From assembly GCF_000143845.1 (NCBI RefSeq), contig NC_014363.1, positions 124,001-188,000 on the forward strand: a stretch of 64,000 nucleotides of DNA, in the 5' to 3' direction. Numbering within the stretch: the first letter of the stretch is position 1; each line of letters begins with the position of its first letter. The notes beneath the pieces were generated by a model. That model saw only the letters and a program-made list of their open reading frames with translations, did no database searches and was not told where the DNA came from. The translations under genes and the position numbers were made by a program. Source of the stretch: Olsenella uli DSM 7084 (GTDB lineage: Bacteria > Actinomycetota > Coriobacteriia > Coriobacteriales > Atopobiaceae). Of the stretch, positions 59,009 to 64,000 are shown in pieces.

Positions 59009-59050
59009 ATGTACGACGCGCAAGGCCCCGCACTCGCGCTCGAGCACTAA
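59009..59050 (+). CDS. Possible very short ORF or gene stub
   Basis: A 13-codon frame, MYDAQGPALALEH, starts seven bases after a good AAGGAG and ends at TAA with TGA directly behind. It stands 47 bases before the next gene. It could be a leader peptide or the stub of a deleted gene; the ribosome site is the only evidence that it is translated. Confidence 0.25.
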   Translation: MYDAQGPALALEH

Positions 59051-59096
59051 TGAACGACGATGCCAAGGCAGATGAGTGACGACAAGGAGCGACTGT

Positions 59097-59894
59097 ATGT
59101 ATTTTGATGACCTATGTAGCTCGCTCTCCAGACTCCCAGAGGTCGAGGCGATCGCCCTGGGCGGGTCGCGTGCGGGGGAGTGCTACGACGAGACCTCGGA
59201 CTACGACCTCTATGTCTACTGCGCGCCCATACCTTCAGAGGAGGCCCGAAAGGCATTGCTGGGCGAGTGCTGCGCATACATGGAGCTCTCCAATAGCTTC
59301 TGGGAGCTGGAGGACGACTGCACCTTAAAGGATGGCGTCGACATCGACATCCTCTACCGTGACCTCGGCGCGTTCGCGCGTGAGCTCTCATCGGTGGTCG
59401 ACGACTGCGTCGCACGCAACGGCTATACGACCTGCATGTGGCACAACCTGTTGAACAGCCGCGTGATCTTCGATCGTGCGGGTGACTATGGTCGGCTCCA
59501 GGAGCGCTACTCCGTAAGGTATCCCGAGCGACTGAGGCGAAACATCATCTCTCGGAACATGCGGCTGCTCACGGGAAACCTCCCCTCCTATGACAGTCAG
59601 ATCCTGAAGGCCGTCCGCAGGGGTGACCTTGTCAGCGTCAACCACCGGACAGCAGCCCTCATGGAGTCGTACTTCGATGTCATCTTCGCCCTGAACGGCA
59701 TGACGCATCCTGGGGAGAAGAGGTTGGTCGCCAAGGCCCTGGAGGGAGCGGATGTCCTGCCGGATGGGTTCGAAAGGGACGTCAAGGCCCTATACCAGGA
59801 CCTGTTCAGCAGTCCCGCTGCGGTTGAGGGCGATGTCGGCAGGCTCGTGGGCAACCTCTCGTCGTGCCTTCTCGCCGCAGGTTATGAGGTGTAA
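59097..59894 (+). CDS. Nucleotidyltransferase-domain protein
   Basis: A 265-residue protein of the minimal nucleotidyltransferase superfamily. The active site is ALGGSRAGECYDETSDYDLY near residue 20 (GS and the two aspartates), with a third acidic residue in GVDIDILY near 80. A helical C-terminal domain follows. Members include antibiotic-modifying enzymes, but no specific resistance family is recognised. I chose ATG 59097, with AAGGAG eight bases upstream, over GTG 59076. It appears monocistronic; the next gene starts 91 bases later. Confidence 0.8.
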   Translation: MYFDDLCSSLSRLPEVEAIALGGSRAGECYDETSDYDLYVYCAPIPSEEARKALLGECCAYMELSNSFWELEDDCTLKDGVDIDILYRDLGAFARELSSVVDDCVARNGYTTCMWHNLLNSRVIFDRAGDYGRLQERYSVRYPERLRRNIISRNMRLLTGNLPSYDSQILKAVRRGDLVSVNHRTAALMESYFDVIFALNGMTHPGEKRLVAKALEGADVLPDGFERDVKALYQDLFSSPAAVEGDVGRLVGNLSSCLLAAGYEV

Positions 59895-59985
59895 GGAGTC
59901 CATACCCGCCTCTTTCGGCATGGTGCGGTCCCCGCTGCTGGGGGATAATCATCCCATTCGGCAGTCGGGACAGCGGGAGGCAGCG

Positions 59986-60882
59986 ATGACCCAGGGAAAT
60001 GCTCTGGTGCTTGAGGGTGGCGGCTTTCGGGGCATGTTCACGGCGGGCGTCCTGGACGTCCTCCAGGAACAGGGCATGTACGATTTCGCCAGCGTCTGGG
60101 GCGTCTCGGCGGGGGCCATCAACGCGGCAAGCTTCATGAGCCATCAGATCGGTCGCACCATGCGCATCATGCTGGCCTTCCGTGATGACCGCCGCTTCAT
60201 GAGCCTCTGGTCGCTGGCCACCACGGGAGACCTCGCCGGTGGCGAGTTCATGTACGAGGAGATCCAGAACAACCTCGACCCCAGCGACGACGCGACCTTC
60301 AATGCCAACGAGACCCGGATGTTCGCCGTGGTATCGGATGTCGTCTTCGGCACCCCAGCCTACCTGCCGTGCCGTCGCTTCCCGGAAGATGTCGCCAACG
60401 TCCGGGCGTCGGCGTCCATGCCACTTGTCTCGCGCATGGTGGACATCGACGGCCATCGCTATCTCGACGGCGGCACCACCGATTCCATCCCCTTCGAGGT
60501 GGCCCTGGGCATCGGCGCGCCATGCGAGATCGAGGGACACGTCCCGGCGAGGCGGGCCCTCGTCGTGCTGACACAGGACCGCTCATACGAGAAGAGCGGC
60601 GCAGACGAGCAGCTGTCCGTGCGTTCCCACCGCTACGATGGCTACCCCTACTACATCGACGCGCTGCTGGGCCGTGCCGAGAGCTATAACGCCAAGCGCG
60701 AGCGCCTCTTTGACCTCGAGCGTGCTGACGAGAGCCCTGTGCTCGTGATTGCCCCCGAGAAGCCGGTTGAGGTCTCCACGAATGGCGGCGATGGCGGCGA
60801 GCTGCTGGACCTGTATCTGCAGGGACGTCGGCAGGCTGCCGATCGCCTGCAGGAGATCGCCTCCTTCCTTGGCGAGGGATAG
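59986..60882 (+). CDS. Patatin-like phospholipase
   Basis: A 298-residue serine lipase/esterase of the patatin family. The oxyanion loop is [10 protein letters not shown] near residue 8, the nucleophile elbow is [14 protein letters not shown] (GxSxG) near 40, and the catalytic aspartate is in [12 protein letters not shown] near 165, which together give the Ser-Asp dyad. No signal peptide is seen, so it is cytosolic, acting on membrane lipids or other acyl esters. I chose ATG 59986, with GGGAGG six bases upstream; the frame continues upstream into the previous gene but without support. A GATAAT-like -10 at about 59944 may serve it. Confidence 0.88.
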   Translation: MTQGNALVLEGGGFRGMFTAGVLDVLQEQGMYDFASVWGVSAGAINAASFMSHQIGRTMRIMLAFRDDRRFMSLWSLATTGDLAGGEFMYEEIQNNLDPSDDATFNANETRMFAVVSDVVFGTPAYLPCRRFPEDVANVRASASMPLVSRMVDIDGHRYLDGGTTDSIPFEVALGIGAPCEIEGHVPARRALVVLTQDRSYEKSGADEQLSVRSHRYDGYPYYIDALLGRAESYNAKRERLFDLERADESPVLVIAPEKPVEVSTNGGDGGELLDLYLQGRRQAADRLQEIASFLGEG

Positions 60883-61055
60883 CCCTGCTCGGCAGTTGCG
60901 TGTGCGGCATGGGGCGAGCGCTTTGGCACTCCGGCGCCGGCAGAGTCGGGGCGAATCTCCTCGGGACGTGCCCCGACGGCGTATGCCAAGCCGATGGCTC
61001 TCGTGTATGACCTGTGATGTGACGGGGCTTTTTCTCCACCCCGGCAAAACCGTTG

Positions 61056-61061
61056 TATACT
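61056..61061 (+). promoter_or_regulatory. -10 element for rplM-rpsI
   Basis: TATACT lies 75 bases before the rplM start. The leader between them is A/T-richer than its surroundings and could contain an L13-responsive structure, but I cannot define one. Confidence 0.45.
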
Positions 61062-61135
61062 CGGAAGGCTTTTCCACTGAGCCCCGTAACCTCAAAGGAA
61101 AAAGCGTTTCGTTTAGTAGCACATGGAGGAGTCAA

Positions 61136-61576
61136 GTGACTAAGTCGACTCATTACGCCAAGCCAGGCGAGGTCGAGCGCAGCTGGGTGCTCATCGACGC
61201 CGATGGTGCCACCCTTGGTCGCCTTGCGACCAGGGCCGCCATGATTCTTCGTGGCAAGAACAAGCCCCAGTACACCCCCAACACCGACACCGGTGACTTC
61301 GTGGTCGTCATCAACGCCGATAAGGTCCAGCTTACCGGCGTCAAGGCAGACCACAAGTCCTACTGGCGCTACTCCGGCTGGCTTGGTGGCCTCAAGACCG
61401 AGTCCTTCAAGGAGGCCATGGAGAAGCATCCCGAGCGTGTCGTCGAGCACGCCATCAAGGGCATGCTCCCCAAGACGACCCTCGGCCGCAAACAGGGAAC
61501 CAAGCTCAAGGTTTACGCTGGTCCCGAGCACCCGCATGCCGCTCAGAACCCCGTCAAGATTGATCTGGAGGCTTAG
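61136..61576 (+). CDS. rplM: 50S ribosomal protein L13
   Basis: A 146-residue ribosomal protein. Typical segments are [52 protein letters not shown] and the C-terminal [14 protein letters not shown]. It starts with GTG 61136 after GGAGGAG. rpsI follows after four bases, the universal L13-S9 pair. Confidence 0.97.
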   Translation: MTKSTHYAKPGEVERSWVLIDADGATLGRLATRAAMILRGKNKPQYTPNTDTGDFVVVINADKVQLTGVKADHKSYWRYSGWLGGLKTESFKEAMEKHPERVVEHAIKGMLPKTTLGRKQGTKLKVYAGPEHPHAAQNPVKIDLEA

Positions 61577-61580
61577 ACCG

Positions 61581-61976
61581 ATGGCTGACAACACCGCTGT
61601 TTACACCGGCACCGGCCGTCGCAAGGAGGCCACCGCGCGCGTGCGACTGGTCCCCGGCACCGGCAAGGTCACCGTCAATGGCCGCGACGCCCTCTCCTAC
61701 TTTGGCCGTCAGCAGCTCGTTGACAACGCAGTCGCCCCGTTCCGCGTCACCGACACGGTGGATCGCTTTGACGTCCTCGCCAACTGCGATGGCGGCGGCA
61801 TCAACGGCCAGTCCGGGGCACTCCGCCTGGGCATCGCCCGCGCGCTTCTGGAGGCTGGCGAGTACCGTGCCGATCTCAAGAAGGCTGGTTTCCTCACCCG
61901 TGACGCCCGTGCCGTCGAGCGCAAGAAGTACGGCCTGAAGAAGGCTCGCAAGCGTCCGCAGTTCTCCAAGCGCTAG
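61581..61976 (+). CDS. rpsI: 30S ribosomal protein S9
   Basis: A 131-residue ribosomal protein with [49 protein letters not shown] and the basic tail ending [12 protein letters not shown], which touches P-site tRNA. It is second gene of the rplM-rpsI operon and is followed by a strong terminator. Confidence 0.97.
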   Translation: MADNTAVYTGTGRRKEATARVRLVPGTGKVTVNGRDALSYFGRQQLVDNAVAPFRVTDTVDRFDVLANCDGGGINGQSGALRLGIARALLEAGEYRADLKKAGFLTRDARAVERKKYGLKKARKRPQFSKR

Positions 61977-62084
61977 GGCCCTGGACCGGACGTCCTGGCA
62001 CCTCTGGTGCCTTGGGACGCGGGCCCTGCAGGCTGGCAGCCTGATGACGCCCTTGTCGCTCGCTCGTAGCCTTACGGCATGTTC

Positions 62085-62112
62085 GGGGCCACTTCGGTGG
62101 CCCCTTCTTGTT
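62085..62112 (+). terminator. Intrinsic terminator of rplM-rpsI
   Basis: GGGGCCAC, tetraloop TTCG, GTGGCCCC, then TTCTTGTT: a textbook rho-independent form. A second hairpin, with a GGCACC/GGTGCC core, lies nearer the rpsI stop (about 62000-62022). Confidence 0.85.
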
Positions 62113-62230
62113 AGATTTCATAGAAGGGAGCTGTAAGGTCCGTGCCTGACAAGAGGAAGAAAAACAGGCTGCTCCCCTCGCCTCGCCGCCTGCCGCCGGA
62201 CTCTGCTGCCTCCTGTCGGGTTTCGCCGCC

Positions 62231-62239
62231 TGCTAGAAT
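62231..62239 (+). promoter_or_regulatory. Extended -10 element for glmM
   Basis: TGCTAGAAT lies 84 bases before the glmM start and matches the TGNTAGAMT form seen elsewhere in the window. Confidence 0.5.
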
Positions 62240-62322
62240 CTAGCCGACCGCGCCCTCGTCGCCGACCTTGTCCGGCAGGCGACCGCGCCTGACGACCCAG
62301 ACACAGACTGGAAGGACCTCTC

Positions 62323-63660
62323 ATGAAGTACTTTGGAACCGATGGCTTTCGCGGCCGTGCCAACGAGGGGCTCAACGTTGACCACGCCTTCAAGATAGGG
62401 CGCTATGTGGGTTGGTACTACGGCGCGCGCCGGGGCCGCAAGGCCCGCGTCATCCTGGGCAAGGACACGCGTCGCTCCAGCTACATGTTCGAGAGCGCGC
62501 TGGTCTCGGGTCTCGTGGCCTCGGGAGCGGACGCCTACACGCTTCACGTCATCCCCACTCCGGGCCTTGCCTTCGAGACGGCCGACGGAGGCTTCGATTG
62601 CGGCATCATGATCACGGCCTCGCACAACCCCTATTCCGACAACGGGATCAAGCTCGTAAACACCGAGGGCTACAAGATGGACGAGGACGTCCTCGAGAAG
62701 ATCGAGGACTACATCGACGGCAAGCTGGAGGTTCCGCTCGCAACAGGTGACGCCATCGGCTGCACCGTCGACTACATGCAAGGGCGTAACCGCTACATCG
62801 CCCACCTGATCGCCTCCTGCGGCTTCTCGATGCAGGGCGTCAAGGTCGGCCTGGACTGTGCCAACGGCGCGGCGTCTTCGGTCGCCCGTCCGGTGTTCGA
62901 CGCTATGGGCGCCGAGACCCACGTGATCAACAATGCCCCCAACGGCTTCAACATCAACGTCGACTGTGGTTCCACCCACATCGAGCGCCTGCAGGACTTC
63001 GTCGTGCGCAATGGCTTGGACGTGGGCTTTGCTTACGACGGCGACGCGGATCGCTGTCTGGCGGTGGACGAACGCGGTCATCTCGTCGACGGCGACCTCA
63101 TCCTCTATGTCTGCGGTACCTACCTGGCAAAGCACGGACGGCTTGCCAAGAACACCGTCGTGCCCACGGTCATGAGCAACTTCGGCCTCTTCAGGGCCTT
63201 CGATGACGCGGGACTCTCCTACGAGAGGACTGCGGTGGGTGACAAGAACGTGTGGGCGTGCATGATGGAGCATGGCTACACGCTGGGTGGCGAGCAGTCG
63301 GGGCACGTCATCTTTGCCGACCTCGAGAAGACCGGCGACGGCATCATGACCAGCCTGCGCATCATGGAGGTGCTCCGCGCCGAGAGGGAGCGCCTCTCCG
63401 AGCTGACGCGCCCCGTCACGCTCTACCCGCAGCAGCTCGTGAACGTCCGTGTGGCCGACAAGGACGCTGCCATGAGCGCCCCCGAGGTCAAGGAGGCCAT
63501 CGGCAGGGCCGAGGCCCTCCTCGAGGGCAACGGGCGCATCCTCGTGCGCGCTTCCGGCACTGAGCCCCTCGTTCGCGTACTCGCCGAGACTCCTCGGGAG
63601 GCCCTCTGCACCCAGGCGAACGACATCGTCCTCAAGGCGCTGGAGCCCTACCGCCAATAG
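62323..63660 (+). CDS. glmM: Phosphoglucosamine mutase
   Basis: A 445-residue enzyme converting glucosamine-6-phosphate to glucosamine-1-phosphate for UDP-GlcNAc synthesis. All active-site loops are intact: MKYFGTDGFRGRANEG, the phosphoserine loop MITASHNPYSDNG near residue 100, the metal loop YDGDADRCLAVD, GGEQSGH and RASGTEPLVRV. This contrasts with the degenerate paralogue at 34190. It precedes glmS, the enzyme that makes its substrate. Confidence 0.96.
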   Translation: MKYFGTDGFRGRANEGLNVDHAFKIGRYVGWYYGARRGRKARVILGKDTRRSSYMFESALVSGLVASGADAYTLHVIPTPGLAFETADGGFDCGIMITASHNPYSDNGIKLVNTEGYKMDEDVLEKIEDYIDGKLEVPLATGDAIGCTVDYMQGRNRYIAHLIASCGFSMQGVKVGLDCANGAASSVARPVFDAMGAETHVINNAPNGFNINVDCGSTHIERLQDFVVRNGLDVGFAYDGDADRCLAVDERGHLVDGDLILYVCGTYLAKHGRLAKNTVVPTVMSNFGLFRAFDDAGLSYERTAVGDKNVWACMMEHGYTLGGEQSGHVIFADLEKTGDGIMTSLRIMEVLRAERERLSELTRPVTLYPQQLVNVRVADKDAAMSAPEVKEAIGRAEALLEGNGRILVRASGTEPLVRVLAETPREALCTQANDIVLKALEPYRQ

Positions 63661-63701
63661 CGTGTCTTTTTGCGAGGCCACGTCGGCGCCTGGCGAATCG
63701 C

Positions 63702-63710
63702 TGGTAGAAT
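63702..63710 (+). promoter_or_regulatory. Extended -10 element for glmS
   Basis: TGGTAGAAT lies 46 bases before the glmS start, the same form as for prfA and ftsE. No glmS ribozyme is seen in the short leader. Confidence 0.45.
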
Positions 63711-63755
63711 TGCCCAGACCATGAGGCAGGAGCGATGACACCAGGAGGCCCCATC

Positions 63756-64000
63756 ATGTGCGGAATCGTCGCATACACCGGCAAGAACCAGGCAGAGGAG
63801 TTCCTGCTCAAGGGCCTGCAGGCGCTTGAGTACCGAGGCTATGACTCGGCGGGCATCGAGGTCGTCTCGCCGTCGGGCAACCTCCACGGCGTGAAGTGCG
63901 CGGGCCGCGTCCAGACGCTCGTCGATCGCTGCAAGACGGCAAATCCCGTGGGTACCACGGGCATCGCGCATACGCGTTGGGCCACCCATGGCGCCCCCTC
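63756..64000 (+). CDS. glmS: Glutamine-fructose-6-phosphate aminotransferase, N-terminal part
   Basis: The first 81 codons only; the gene runs off the right edge. The N-terminal MCGIVAYTG gives the catalytic Cys of the glutaminase domain, followed by LKGLQALEYRGYDSAGIEVV and GIAHTRWATHGAP. The enzyme makes glucosamine-6-phosphate from fructose-6-phosphate and glutamine. AGGAGG precedes the ATG by seven bases. Confidence 0.95.
   Translation, partial: MCGIVAYTGKNQAEEFLLKGLQALEYRGYDSAGIEVVSPSGNLHGVKCAGRVQTLVDRCKTANPVGTTGIAHTRWATHGAP

Noticed and set aside
63711-63755. glmS ribozyme/riboswitch before glmS
   Set aside because: Only 45 bases separate the -10 from the ATG, too short for the ribozyme, and its conserved core is not seen.

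Overview
The window reads as chromosomal DNA of a high-GC, anaerobic-type actinobacterium of the class Coriobacteriia, most likely an Olsenella/Atopobiaceae relative. The reasons are high-GC codon use with core genes of actinobacterial type, and an oxygen-sensitive glycyl radical enzyme system. Its best functional match, indoleacetate decarboxylase, was described from Olsenella. The species assignment is inference. Nearly all genes are on the + strand. The exceptions are a broken trigger-factor-like gene (2826-3713) and an integrase remnant (57840-58064).

Layout. 1-2800: a partial membrane protein, then a sugar-phosphate set (class II aldolase, ketose-bisphosphate aldolase, PTS EIIA). 2826-8600: a decaying area holding an amber-interrupted trigger-factor-like gene, an intact FAD protein, and a GntR/ABC operon with a perfect operator palindrome whose ATPase and permease genes are each frameshifted. 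8.6-13.1 kb: prfA, a prmC-tsaC fusion, rpiB and upp. 13.1-22.5 kb: the main accessory locus. It contains an arylacetate-decarboxylase-type glycyl radical enzyme, an MFS transporter, the radical SAM activase, a LuxR-type regulator, a sensor kinase and a response regulator with a degenerate HD-GYP domain. 22.5-24.3 kb: a DUF4037/DUF4125 pair. 24.5-31.3 kb: the complete F1Fo ATP synthase operon (atpBEFHAGDC), then murA, a DtxR/MntR regulator, galU and a phosphohexomutase paralogue with a degenerate active site. 35.6-41 kb: one rRNA operon (16S-23S-5S, no spacer tRNA) bracketed by a 124-bp exact direct repeat that includes the 3' end of 5S rRNA. 41.2-64 kb: a large AAA/BTAD regulator, secA-prfB-yitT, a transaldolase, ftsEX, rnr, a TPR protein, smpB, a rubredoxin-like protein, a DUF1275 protein, ssrA with an integrase remnant just downstream, small regulatory and enzymatic genes, rplM-rpsI, glmM and the start of glmS.

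How the genes work together. The most interesting unit is 13417-22460. The enzyme has the catalytic Cys/Glu and the C-terminal glycyl loop of 4-hydroxyphenylacetate decarboxylase (HPAD) relatives. The two HPAD residues that hold the substrate's phenolic hydroxyl (His536 and Glu637 in Clostridioides difficile) align by eye with Ala516 and Leu616, and no HPAD small subunit is encoded. Together with the adjacent transporter and activase, this points to decarboxylation of a non-hydroxylated arylacetate, most simply indole-3-acetate to skatole. A one-component regulator and a two-component system follow the activase gene and could sense the substrate or redox state. The rest is mainly housekeeping: translation termination and rescue (prfA, prmC, prfB, smpB, ssrA), energy (ATP synthase), envelope precursors (murA, galU, glmM, glmS), and secretion and division (secA, ftsEX). 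Several promoters share an extended -10 of the form TGNTAGAMT.
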